Shown in pieces: positions 1 to 7,758 of a DNA stretch of 64,000 nt. Location of the stretch: the NCBI RefSeq assembly GCF_022919175.1, contig NZ_CP095043.1, positions 1,922,001-1,986,000 on the forward strand. Direction: 5' to 3'. How positions within the stretch are numbered: the first letter of the stretch is position 1; each line of letters begins with the position of its first letter. The notes beneath the pieces were generated by a model. The model saw only the letters and a program-made list of their open reading frames with translations. It had not been told where the DNA came from and did no database searches. The DNA comes from Leucobacter rhizosphaerae. Lineage in GTDB: Bacteria > Actinomycetota > Actinomycetes > Actinomycetales > Microbacteriaceae. Both the position numbers and the translations under genes were made by a program.

Positions 1-522
1 GCCTCATACGGCCCGTACGGCCGCGCGATGGTCCGGATCTGCAAGGAGGAGTCCTTCCACCAGCGGCAGGGCTTCGAGATCCTCTACGAACTCTCGCACG
101 GCACCCCCGAGCAGAAGCAGATGGCGCAGGACGCGGTGAACCGCTGGTACTGGCCCTCGCTCATGATGTTCGGCCCGAGCGACGACGCCTCCCCCAACTC
201 CGCGCAGTCGATCCAGTGGAAGATCAAGCGCTTCTCCAACGACGAGCTGCGTCAGCGCTTCGTCGGCATGTGCGTGCCGCAGTTCGAGGCGCTCGGGCTC
301 GAGTGCCCCGACAAGGATCTGCGCTACGACGAGGAGACGGGCCAGTGGATCACGGGGAAGATCGACTGGGACGAGTTCACGCAGATCCTCGACGGCCGCG
401 GTCCCGCGAACACCGACCGCCTGCGCAACCGTCGCGAGGCCCACGAGAACGGCGCCTGGGTGCGCGAGGCCGCGGTCGAGTACGCCCGCAAGGAGCGCGA
501 GCGCAGCCGCTTCGCGGCCTAG
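1..522 (+). CDS. paaA: PaaA, phenylacetyl-CoA epoxidase catalytic subunit (5'-truncated by window edge)
   Basis: C-terminal 173 residues of the catalytic subunit of the ring-1,2-epoxidase that turns phenylacetyl-CoA into its 1,2-epoxide using O2 and electrons from PaaE. The frame is open from base 1, so the gene starts outside the window. The visible diiron helix is EESFHQRQG at local residues 16-24, whose Glu and His belong to the PaaA metal-site EExxH motif. It is followed by the family's [20 protein letters not shown] segment. The first in-frame ATG (base 28) is internal. PaaB follows after 64 bp with a good ribosome site (GAAGGAGA). The order paaA-B-C-D-E is the classical one and makes identification secure. 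Confidence 0.97.
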   Translation, partial: ASYGPYGRAMVRICKEESFHQRQGFEILYELSHGTPEQKQMAQDAVNRWYWPSLMMFGPSDDASPNSAQSIQWKIKRFSNDELRQRFVGMCVPQFEALGLECPDKDLRYDEETGQWITGKIDWDEFTQILDGRGPANTDRLRNRREAHENGAWVREAAVEYARKERERSRFAA

Positions 523-586
523 CCCGCTCGATCCACCGACTGCACACCACACTGCGAGACACTGCACGACACTGAAGGAGACAAGG

Positions 587-892
587 ATGTCGACACCCGG
601 CGAAGCGGGCACCGAGGCCTGGCCCCTGTGGGAGGTGTTCATCCGCGCGAACCGCGGCCTGAGCCACGTCCACGCGGGATCCCTGCACGCCCCCGACGAG
701 GCCATGGCGCTGCGCAACGCGCGTGACCTCTACACGCGCCGCAACGAGGGCGTCTCGATCTGGGTGGTGCCCGCCGCGGCGATCACCACGAGCGACCCCG
801 ATTCCAAGGGCGTCTTCTTCGAGTCGCCGGCCGGGAAGAACTACCGCCACGCGGTGTACTACACGCGTGCGGAGGGGGTGAAGCACCTGTGA
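587..892 (+). CDS. paaB: PaaB, phenylacetyl-CoA epoxidase structural subunit
   Basis: A 101-residue subunit of the PaaABCE monooxygenase, close to the usual length of about 95. It bridges PaaAC heterodimers and has no catalytic residues of its own. It shows the family pattern WPLWEVFIRANRGLSHVH near the N-terminus and ALRNARDLYTRRNEGVSIWVV in the middle. Start ATG 587 lies 7 nt after AAGGAGACAAGG. Its TGA stop overlaps the GTG start of paaC by 4 bp (GTGA), so the two are translationally coupled. Confidence 0.96.
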   Translation: MSTPGEAGTEAWPLWEVFIRANRGLSHVHAGSLHAPDEAMALRNARDLYTRRNEGVSIWVVPAAAITTSDPDSKGVFFESPAGKNYRHAVYYTRAEGVKHL

Positions 893-1749
893 GCCACGAC
901 GTCGAACTCGATCCGCACGCGGATCCCCACGGTGATCTGCACGGCCACGGCGACGTGAGCGTCGACGAGCTCCGCCTCGCCGACGAGTTGCCGGGATCCG
1001 GCACCACCGCCACCCCCGACATCGCCGAGTACGCGATGCGCCTCGGCGACGACGCGCTGATCCTGTCGCAGCAGCTCGGCTGGTGGGTCGCGAAGGGCCC
1101 GGAACTCGAGGAGGATCTCGCCCTCAGCAACATCGCTCTCGACCTGCTCGGGCACGCCCGCGCGCTGCTGCACTTCGCCGGCACCGCGTCCGGGCGGTCG
1201 GAGGACGACCTCGCGTTCTGGCGCGACGAGCACGAATTCCGCAACTGCTGGCTCGTAGAGCAGCGCAACGGGCACTACGGCGACACGATCGCGCGCCAGT
1301 TCCTCTTCTCCGCGTACCAGGCCGAGCTCTACCGCGAGCTGCAGCAGAGCACCGACCCCACGCTCCGCGCGATCGCCGGCAAGGCCGAGCGCGAGGTGCG
1401 CTACCACCTGGATCACTCGGCGCAATGGATCCTGCGGTTCGCGGGCGGCACCGACGAGTCGCGTCGCCGCATCATCATCTCGCTCCGCGACGTGTGGCCG
1501 TACGTCGACGAGCTCTTCGTCGACGACGAGCTCACCGAGCGGCTGACCGGGGCCGTGCCGCGCCCCTCCTCGCTGCGGGCCGGATTCGACCGCACCGTGT
1601 CGACGGTGCTCTCGGAGGCCGCACTCGAGATCCCGCAGGCGCAGCCCGCGTGGGCGCAGGGCCGATCCGGAATCCACAGCACGCTCATGGGCCACCTGCT
1701 CACCGAGCTGCAGTGGCTGCCGCGCCGCCACCCCGGAGCATCATGGTGA
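889..1749 (+). CDS. paaC: PaaC, phenylacetyl-CoA epoxidase structural subunit
   Basis: A 286-residue ferritin-like helical subunit that pairs with PaaA. Recognisable family blocks are QQLGWWVAKGPELEEDLALS near residues 62-81 and LDLLGHARALLHFAG at about 85-99, followed by the HEFRNCWLVEQ region. A GTG start at 889 is chosen because it overlaps the paaB stop. The N-terminus is longer than the 250-residue E. coli protein and rich in His, Asp and Glu, so an internal start (for example Met at base 1036) cannot be ruled out. The stop overlaps the paaD ATG by 7 bp. Confidence 0.94.
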   Translation: MSHDVELDPHADPHGDLHGHGDVSVDELRLADELPGSGTTATPDIAEYAMRLGDDALILSQQLGWWVAKGPELEEDLALSNIALDLLGHARALLHFAGTASGRSEDDLAFWRDEHEFRNCWLVEQRNGHYGDTIARQFLFSAYQAELYRELQQSTDPTLRAIAGKAEREVRYHLDHSAQWILRFAGGTDESRRRIIISLRDVWPYVDELFVDDELTERLTGAVPRPSSLRAGFDRTVSTVLSEAALEIPQAQPAWAQGRSGIHSTLMGHLLTELQWLPRRHPGASW

Positions 1750-2252
1750 CGACGCTCCGCCCCGCCGACCCCGCCGCCGCGCGGGTCTGGGACATCGCGG
1801 CGCAGGTGCCGGATCCCGAGGTGCCGGTGCTGACCATCGAGGATCTGGGCGTGCTGCGCTCGGCCTCCGTCGGCTCCGACGGCGTGCGCGTCGTGCTCAC
1901 CCCGACCTACTCCGGCTGCCCGGCGATCGACCAGATGCGGGACGACGTCACGTCCAAGCTGCGCGAGGCCGGCTACGAGCGGGTCGAGGTCGACTACACC
2001 CTCTCGCCCGCGTGGACCACGGACTGGATGAGCGAGGCGGGCAAGCACAAGCTCGAGGAGTACGGCATCGCACCGCCGAACTTCCGCGCCGCCGGCCGCC
2101 AGGGCCCGGTGCTCGTGCAGATGGCGGTGAAGTGCCCGCGCTGCCACTCCACCAGCACCCGCGAGATCGCGCGCTTCGGCTCGACCTCGTGCAAGTCGCT
2201 CTACGAGTGCACCGCCTGCCTCGAGCCGTTCGACTACTTCAAGGTCCACTAG
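1743..2252 (+). CDS. paaD: PaaD, DUF59/MIP18-family iron-sulfur maturation protein
   Basis: A 169-residue protein needed for assembly or maturation of the epoxidase. An N-terminal DUF59 domain (about residues 12-90) carries the family Cys in YSGCPAID (C59). The C-terminal zinc-ribbon-like module contains C131-x2-C134, C150 and C156-x2-C159, as in other PaaD proteins. The frame is open far upstream of base 1743, but that part is antisense-like reading through paaC in another frame. ATG 1743 gives the normal length and a 7-bp overlap with paaC. A 117-bp gap with short tandem repeats separates it from paaE. Confidence 0.95.
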   Translation: MVTTLRPADPAAARVWDIAAQVPDPEVPVLTIEDLGVLRSASVGSDGVRVVLTPTYSGCPAIDQMRDDVTSKLREAGYERVEVDYTLSPAWTTDWMSEAGKHKLEEYGIAPPNFRAAGRQGPVLVQMAVKCPRCHSTSTREIARFGSTSCKSLYECTACLEPFDYFKVH

Positions 2253-2310
2253 GCGCCTCGCCGCACGACCGGGTACCACCTGCCCGGCCACCCCAGACTT
2301 CACCGCACAT

Positions 2311-2357
2311 CAGGCTCGATCGCCCACCAGGCTCGATCGCCCACCAGGCTCCGCCAC
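2311..2357. repeat. 17-bp tandem repeat between paaD and paaE
   Basis: The unit CAGGCTCGATCGCCCAC occurs at 2311-2327 and again, identical, at 2328-2344. A shortened third copy (CAGGCTCCGCCAC) runs to 2357, ending 5 bp before the paaE ribosome site AAAGGGA. Each unit contains the palindrome CGATCG. No function is evident. Confidence 0.85.
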
Positions 2358-2369
2358 GAAAGGGATCCC

Positions 2370-3479
2370 ATGGCCGCCACCAACCTCGGCGCAAAGAAGC
2401 GCGCGACGTTCCACGAGCTCACGGTCGCCGAAGTGCGCCCGCTGACCGACACGAGCGTCGAGGTCACCTTCGAGGTGCCCGACGACCTCGCGGGCGAATT
2501 CAACTACCTCGCCGGGCAGTACCTCGCGCTGCGCACCACCATCGACGGAGAGGACGTGCGGCGCTCGTACTCGATCTGCCGTCCGCCGGCCGACGGCCGG
2601 ATCTCCGTCGCGATCAAGCAGGACCTCGGCGGCCTCTTCTCCAACTGGGCGAACACCGAGCTCGCCGCCGGCGACACCCTGCAGGTGATGACCCCGCAGG
2701 GCGCCTTCACCTCGAATCTGCGCGAGCTCGACGGCCGTCACGTCGTCGGCATCGCGGCGGGATCCGGGATCACGCCCATCATCACGATGGCGCACCGGGT
2801 GCTGCAGCAGAGCGAGACGAGCCGCTTCGACCTGCTCTTCACGAACCGCTCCTCGCTCGACGTGATGTTCGTCGAGGAGCTCGCGGACCTGAAGGACCGC
2901 TACCCGCGGCGCTTCGCGATCCACCACGTGCTCTCGCGCGAGCAGCGCTCGGCGCCGATCATGTCGGGACGCCTCGACGAGGAGCGCCTGCGCACGATCC
3001 TGAGCTCCGTGATCCCCGTGGGCATGGCCGACGAGTGGGTGCTGTGCGGGCCGTTCGAACTGGTGCAGCTGTGCCGGGATCTGCTCGCCGAGCACGCGGT
3101 GGATCCCTCGCACGTGCGTTTCGAGCTGTTCTCGACGGGTGAGCCGGGCGCCGCGCCCACCCGCGCCCGCCCCGTGAAGGTGCGCGAGGGAGAGAATACG
3201 TACCGGATCGACTTCACCCTCGACGGCACGTCGGTGTCGGTCGACAGCCCCGTGAGCGCGAACGAGACGATCCTGAACGCGGCGCTCCGCGTGCGCCCCG
3301 ACGTGCCGTTCGCGTGCGCCGGCGGCGTCTGCGGCACCTGCCGCGCGCGCGTGGTCACCGGATCGGTCTCGATGACCGAGAACTACGCGCTCGAGGCCGA
3401 CGAGATCGACCGCGGCTACGTGCTCACCTGCCAGTCCCACCCGCAGTCCGACACGGTCGTCGTCGACTACGACGCGTGA
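2370..3479 (+). CDS. paaE: PaaE, phenylacetyl-CoA epoxidase reductase
   Basis: A 369-residue reductase that passes electrons from NADPH through FAD and a plant-type [2Fe-2S] cluster to PaaA. The FAD domain (about 10-115) has RSYS at 65-68. The NAD(P) domain (about 120-235) has GSGITP at 131-136 and CGP at 226-228. The C-terminal ferredoxin domain (about 280-365) ligates iron with C316, C321, C324 and C354. ATG 2370 follows GAAAGGGATCCC. Domain order and length match the family (about 356). Confidence 0.96.
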   Translation: MAATNLGAKKRATFHELTVAEVRPLTDTSVEVTFEVPDDLAGEFNYLAGQYLALRTTIDGEDVRRSYSICRPPADGRISVAIKQDLGGLFSNWANTELAAGDTLQVMTPQGAFTSNLRELDGRHVVGIAAGSGITPIITMAHRVLQQSETSRFDLLFTNRSSLDVMFVEELADLKDRYPRRFAIHHVLSREQRSAPIMSGRLDEERLRTILSSVIPVGMADEWVLCGPFELVQLCRDLLAEHAVDPSHVRFELFSTGEPGAAPTRARPVKVREGENTYRIDFTLDGTSVSVDSPVSANETILNAALRVRPDVPFACAGGVCGTCRARVVTGSVSMTENYALEADEIDRGYVLTCQSHPQSDTVVVDYDA

Positions 3480-3508
3480 TCCGTGCGGCTTCGAGCAAAG
3501 GACCCCTC

Positions 3509-4306
3509 ATGATCACCCTGACCATCACCGACGGCGTCGCCGAGGTCGTCCTCGACGCCCCCGAGCGCCTGAACTCCCTCGGCCCCGAGGAGGTGCGCGA
3601 GCTCTCCGCGGCCTACACCGAGGCAGAGCGAGCCGGCGTGCGCGCGCTCGTGCTGCGCGGCGAGGGCCGTGCGTTCTGCGCCGGGCGCGACATCTCGGGG
3701 GTGGATCCTCGCGGGGACGACGTCATCGGGTACCTCGAGGGCCTGATCCAGCCCCTCATGGAGCAGATGAGCCGATTCCCCGCGCCGACCTTCGCGGTCG
3801 CCCACGGCGCGTGCCTCGGGGTCGGGCTCGGGCTGCTCATCGCGACCGACGTGGTCTACGTCGCCGAGTCCGCGAAGATCGGCAGCCCGTTCGCCAACCT
3901 CGGCGCGACCCTGGACTCGGGCGGGCACGCGCTGTTCTTCGAGCGCCTGGGCGCCCACCGCACGCTGGACCTCATCTACACGGGGCGGCTGATGTCGGGA
4001 GCCGAGGCCGTCGCCGCTGGGCTGTTCTCCCGGGCCTTCCCCGACGACGAGGTGCTGGCGGCGACACGCGAGGCGGCCGCGCGGGCGTCGACCGGGGCGA
4101 CGCAGGCGTTCCTCGCGTCGAAGGCGCTCGTCGAGGAGCTGCGGGATCGGCGCGTGGGGCTCTGGGCCTCGATGTCGGACGAGAACCGCGCCCAGGCCGC
4201 GCTGTGCGACACCGCGGACTACCGCGAGGGCTTCGCCGCGTTCCAGGAGAAACGGCGGCCGGTGTTCGGCGGCGGTACGGCGGCATCTGATGCGGCGGGC
4301 GAGTAG
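3509..4306 (+). CDS. paaG: PaaG-like enoyl-CoA hydratase/isomerase
   Basis: A 265-residue crotonase-fold enzyme. In this pathway PaaG isomerises ring-1,2-epoxyphenylacetyl-CoA to the oxepin-CoA, while PaaF hydrates the later enoyl-CoA. The oxyanion-hole motifs are GRAFCAGRDIS (about 53-63) and GACLGVGLGLLIATD (about 99-113). The C-terminal TADYREGFAAFQEKRRPVF closely follows the PaaG ending, which is why I prefer PaaG over PaaF. The longer open frame from 3314 overlaps paaE and is not used; ATG 3509 follows AAAGGACCCC. It lies 29 bp after paaE and 10 bp before paaI. Confidence 0.85.
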   Translation: MITLTITDGVAEVVLDAPERLNSLGPEEVRELSAAYTEAERAGVRALVLRGEGRAFCAGRDISGVDPRGDDVIGYLEGLIQPLMEQMSRFPAPTFAVAHGACLGVGLGLLIATDVVYVAESAKIGSPFANLGATLDSGGHALFFERLGAHRTLDLIYTGRLMSGAEAVAAGLFSRAFPDDEVLAATREAAARASTGATQAFLASKALVEELRDRRVGLWASMSDENRAQAALCDTADYREGFAAFQEKRRPVFGGGTAASDAAGE

Positions 4307-4316
4307 GGTGGGCGGG

Positions 4317-4766
4317 ATGAACGCCCACACCACACCCGAGACCAGCGCAGACTCGACGCCCGAGGCGCGCAACTGGGTCGCCGAGAACGGCTCGGGAGAG
4401 CTCGCGGACGCGATGGGCATCGAGTTCCTCGAGTACACGATCGAGCGCACCGTCGGGCGCATGCCCGTGCACGGCAACCGGCAGACGGTCGGCTACATGC
4501 ACGGCGGCGCGTACGTGGTGCTCGGCGAGTCCCTCGGCTCCATGGCCGCGAATCTGCACGCCGGGCCGGGCCGACTCGCGGTCGGCATCGACATCAACGC
4601 GACGCACACGCGCTCGGCGACCGAGGGCTACGTCACGGGTGTGTGCACCCCGGTCCACCTGGGCCGCACGCTCGCGGTGCACGAGATCGTCGTGACGGAT
4701 GAGCAGGGGCGGCGGTGCTGCACCATGCGCATCTCGAACCTGATCAAGGACATGCCCGCGCGGTAG
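4317..4766 (+). CDS. paaI: PaaI-type hotdog-fold acyl-CoA thioesterase
   Basis: A 149-residue hotdog thioesterase that hydrolyses hydroxyphenylacetyl-CoA-like dead-end esters and so releases trapped CoA. The catalytic region MHGGAYVVLGESLGS (about 62-76) has the HGG turn and the acidic residue. An alternative ATG at 4290 would add nine residues and overlap paaG; ATG 4317 gives the usual length. It is the last recognisable gene of the paa operon. A 265-bp gap with an 82-bp palindromic element and two sets of tandem repeats follows. Confidence 0.9.
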   Translation: MNAHTTPETSADSTPEARNWVAENGSGELADAMGIEFLEYTIERTVGRMPVHGNRQTVGYMHGGAYVVLGESLGSMAANLHAGPGRLAVGIDINATHTRSATEGYVTGVCTPVHLGRTLAVHEIVVTDEQGRRCCTMRISNLIKDMPAR

Positions 4767-4817
4767 GGGCGCTGCGGGTCGCTGGTTCGGGATCGGGCGC
4801 TGACTCGGGATCAGGCG

Positions 4818-4899
4818 TCAATCACTCAGGAGATCTCACGCATGACGGGCGGGTTCCCGCGGATCCCGCCGCAATGATTGACATCTCCTGCGCAATTGC
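4818..4899. repeat. Intergenic 82-bp palindromic element, divergent copy D
   Basis: It has the same core length as three other copies in the window: GGAGATCTCAC at 4829 and ATCTCC at 4883 are 54 bp apart, exactly as in the others. The outer arms pair at only about 7 of 11 positions. The central stem GGCGGG (4848-4853) with CCCGCC (4865-4870) is perfect. It lies between the convergent ends of paaI and a TPR-like gene. Confidence 0.75.
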
Positions 4900-4917
4900 A
4901 GGGCGGCCGCCCGACAC

Positions 4918-4971
4918 CGCACGGTCGCCCGAAACCGCACGGCCGCCCGAACCCGCACGGTCGCCCGAACC
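4918..4971. repeat. 18-bp tandem repeat, three units
   Basis: The unit CGCACGGYCGCCCGAAMC occurs at 4918-4935, 4936-4953 and 4954-4971, with partial copies on both sides. It is non-coding, in the gap between convergent genes. Confidence 0.85.
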
Positions 4972-4990
4972 CGCACAGCACGGGCCCTGG

Positions 4991-5044
4991 CTCAGCCGGG
5001 ATCCCGAGGGCTCAGCCGCGATCCCGAGGGCTCAGCCGCGATCC
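4991..5044. repeat. 20-bp tandem repeat covering the 3' end of the TPR-like gene
   Basis: The unit CTCAGCCGCGATCCCGAGGG occurs at 4991-5010 (one mismatch) and 5011-5030. A third, incomplete copy from 5031 contains the stop codon of the minus-strand TPR-like gene (TGA at 5034-5032). The repeat therefore duplicates that gene's terminal codons downstream. Confidence 0.8.
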
Positions 5045-6369
5045 GGCCGCGGATCTGCACCGCCGAACGCCGCCACCCGATCCCACAGCCAGTCGGCCAG
5101 GCTCGCGGCGACCTCCTGGTCCTCGCCCTCGGGACCGCGCCGGTAGATCCGGCCGGCGTAGCCCTCGATCAGGTAGACCCCGGCGTCATCGGTGCAGAGC
5201 TGGGTGTCATAGGAGACCTCGGCCTGCCACTGCGGCCAGGCGGCGGGATCCGCCTCGATCGCATCGTCCATCGCGCTGATCTCGGCCGCGCTCATCAACC
5301 GAAATCGCTCACGCGTGCCCCAGAGCGACGGTGCACCGGCATCGGATCCAGCACCCGCACCGGCATCGGACCCAGCAGCCGCAGCAGCACCCGCACCCGC
5401 GCCGGGTTCCTGCCCATCGTGCCAGGCGAGGAGCGTGTCGTCGCCGCCGCTCTCCCGTGCCGCGTCCCGGCCGAGGGGCGCCCGGAGGGATCGCCGCAGA
5501 TCCTCGGGCATCACCTCGTCGAGGGCCGACAGCGCCTCCGGGATCCCGGTCCCGAAGAGCTGATCGCGCAGGATCCGCCAGGCCATCTCCCCGGAACCGG
5601 CGGCGCGATGATCGTCCATCGTGTGCGTGCCGTTCCGGATCGGCTCGAGGAACGCGCGCGCGAGCGTGAGGCCGATGTGGGCGACCGAGTCCGTGGGATC
5701 CTCGCGCAGCACTCGCAGGAACAGTTCCTCCGCGTCGTCCGCCCGGTAATCGGTGAGATACGCGAAACCCAGTGTGGTCGCGAGGAGCGGCTCGCTCGGG
5801 TCGGCCGCCACCGCCTCCTGGGCCGCGGGGAGGAACCGCTCGGGCGGAGCCCCCGAGGCGAGCAGCCGCGCGGCGCGCTGGCCGAGCGCGTCGGCGTAGC
5901 GCCCGGTGTCGACGCGCGCGCAGTGCTCGACCGCCGCGTCGATGCGTCGCCAGCCCTCCTCGCGCTGCCCCGTGAAGATCAGCGCGCTCGCGTGGTCCAT
6001 GAGATCCAGCCAGTCGACCTCGCCGCTCTCCCGGAGCACGATCTCGGCGAGCCGCAGCGCCTCCTCGTACCGCTCGTCGGAGAACTCGAGATCCCGCAGC
6101 TTCTTGACGGCATTGACGTACTGGCGATCCCGACGGCCCATCAACTCCTGCAGCAGCCGCCGGGCCTCCGCGACCTCACCGCACGCCTCCCGGTGCAGGG
6201 CGAGGAGGATGATCATGCCGGTGAACGACGGCTCCCGCGCGAGCACACCCTGGGTCAGTTCCGGGATCCGCGGATGCTCCGGTTGGAAGTCGTAGAGCTC
6301 CCAGGCGAGATCCCGGTCCCGCTCGATCGACTCGCGTTCGATATCGCGTGCGTCACCTGTCTCAGACAT
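5032..6369 (-). CDS. TPR-like protein of unknown function, paralog 1
   Basis: A 445-residue soluble protein not assignable to a characterised family. Residues 15-280 are helical repeats of TPR type (for example LAWELYDFQPEHPRIPEL, then RRLLQELMGRRDRQYVNAVKK). An Ala/Gly/Asp-rich linker (about 325-355) follows. A C-terminal domain of about 90 residues carries MSAAEISAMDDAI, a Trp-rich turn and the ending SLADWLWDRVAAFGG. The upstream gene encodes a paralog with the same architecture (EMAWR, LLSWHDGQ and SLADWIWDR are shared). It is the last gene of a minus-strand cassette behind an AAA+ ATPase, 17 bp after the paralog. I infer that it is a partner or substrate adaptor of that ATPase. Confidence 0.8.
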   Translation of the reverse strand: MSETGDARDIERESIERDRDLAWELYDFQPEHPRIPELTQGVLAREPSFTGMIILLALHREACGEVAEARRLLQELMGRRDRQYVNAVKKLRDLEFSDERYEEALRLAEIVLRESGEVDWLDLMDHASALIFTGQREEGWRRIDAAVEHCARVDTGRYADALGQRAARLLASGAPPERFLPAAQEAVAADPSEPLLATTLGFAYLTDYRADDAEELFLRVLREDPTDSVAHIGLTLARAFLEPIRNGTHTMDDHRAAGSGEMAWRILRDQLFGTGIPEALSALDEVMPEDLRRSLRAPLGRDAARESGGDDTLLAWHDGQEPGAGAGAAAAAGSDAGAGAGSDAGAPSLWGTRERFRLMSAAEISAMDDAIEADPAAWPQWQAEVSYDTQLCTDDAGVYLIEGYAGRIYRRGPEGEDQEVAASLADWLWDRVAAFGGADPRPDRG

Positions 6370-6385
6370 GCCTCACCCTCTCCCG

Positions 6386-7758
6386 TCAGGCACGGCCCGG
6401 CCGTCGCTCCTCGCCGCCGAACGCCACGATCCGGTCCCAGATCCAGTCCGCGAGGCTCGCCGCGACCTCACGATCCTCGACGCCGGCACCGCGCTCGAAT
6501 AGCCGACCGCCCGTGCCTTCGAACAGGAACGCGCCGTTGTCGTCCGTCGCGATGATCGTGAAGTACTCGCCCTCGGTGCTCCACTCGGGCCAGGCGGCGG
6601 GATCCCGCTCGATGGCGTCCTCCATCGCGTCGATCTCGGCCGACGACATCAGGCGCGCGGGCCCCTCGGCGCCCCAGGCGTCACCGGTGCCGGGATCCTG
6701 CCCGTCGTGCCACGACAGCAGCGTCGCATCGCCGCGGGTCGCCTTCGCCAGCCCCGTCCGCAGTCGGCCCCGGAGCACCCGGACGAGCGCGCGCGGCAGC
6801 ACCCGGTTCAGCGCGGCGAGTGCATCGTCGAGTCCGATCTCGAAGAGCTGCTCCGACATCATGCGCCAGGCCATCTCGCCGGCGCCCCCGCGCGGAGGTC
6901 CTCCATCGTGGCCTCGCCCCGCTCGATCGGGCCGAGGAACCCCCGCGCGATGATCACCCCGCTCTGCGCGACAGTGTCGGTCGGATCCTCCCGCAGCACG
7001 CGGCGCAGCAGGGCCTCCGCCTCCGCCGCGCGGTAGTCGAAGAGATAGGCGTACGCGAGCGCGGTGGAGAGCACGGGCTCGGTCGGGCTCGCGGCGATGG
7101 CCGCCTCGGCCGCGGGGAGGAAGCGCTCGGGGGGCGCCCCCGTCGATAGGAAGCGCGCGGCCCGCTGGGCCAGCGCGCGGGTGTGCCGCTCGGGATCGGT
7201 GCGCGCGCTGAGCGCGACGGCGTCGTCGATGCACCGCCACCCCTCCTCGGGGTCGCCCGTGAAGATCAGGCCGTTGGCGCGCACCATGCGGTCCATCCAG
7301 TCGGCTTCCGGATCCTCACGGAGCACCAGGTCGGCGAGGCGGAGGGCCTCCACGTGGTTGCGGTCGGAGGCTTCGAGGTCACGGAGGATCCGCAGGGCGC
7401 TCAGGTACTGGCGATCCTGCCGTCCGAGGAGGTCGCGAAGCAGGTGCCGCGCCTCGTCGAGGTCGCCGCAGGCTTTCCGGTGGAGCGCGAGCAGAATGAC
7501 CATGCCGGTGAACGTGGGTTCGCGGAGCAGGACGCGCTGCGCGAGCTCCGGGATGCGCGCGTGGGTGGGCTGCACCTCGAACAGCTCCCAGGCGAGGTCG
7601 CGATCCCGCTCGATCGCCGCCTGCTCGAGGTCGCCGTCGGCCCAGACCGGGGGCGCATCGGGATCCCCCGGCGATCCCGGCTGCCCCGATGCTCCAGGGC
7701 CCGCTTGCCCCGGTTGCCCGGCTGCCGCGGACCTCCCGAACGGGTTCCAGGCGTTCAT
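6386..7758 (-). pseudogene. TPR-like protein paralog 2, split by a -1 frameshift in a G run
   Basis: ATG 7758 overlaps the AAA+ stop (ATGA). The first frame runs to a stop at 6859 (about 300 residues) and matches paralog 1 up to MEDLRAG. The remaining domain (EMAWRMMSEQLFEIG through SLADWIWDRIVAFGGEE) continues in the next frame down to 6386. One missing G in the minus-strand G5 run (C5 on the plus strand, 6885-6889) accounts for the break. With G6 the joint reads MEDLRAGGAGEMAW and aligns without gaps to MDDHRAAGSGEMAW of paralog 1. An N-terminal Pro/Gly/Gln linker (about residues 9-35) is absent from paralog 1. It could be a real lesion, slippage-prone phase variation, or a sequencing error. 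Confidence 0.85.

Noticed and set aside
4918..5044. Possible small CRISPR array
   Set aside because: The 18-bp and 20-bp units are tandem without spacers, and no cas gene is present.
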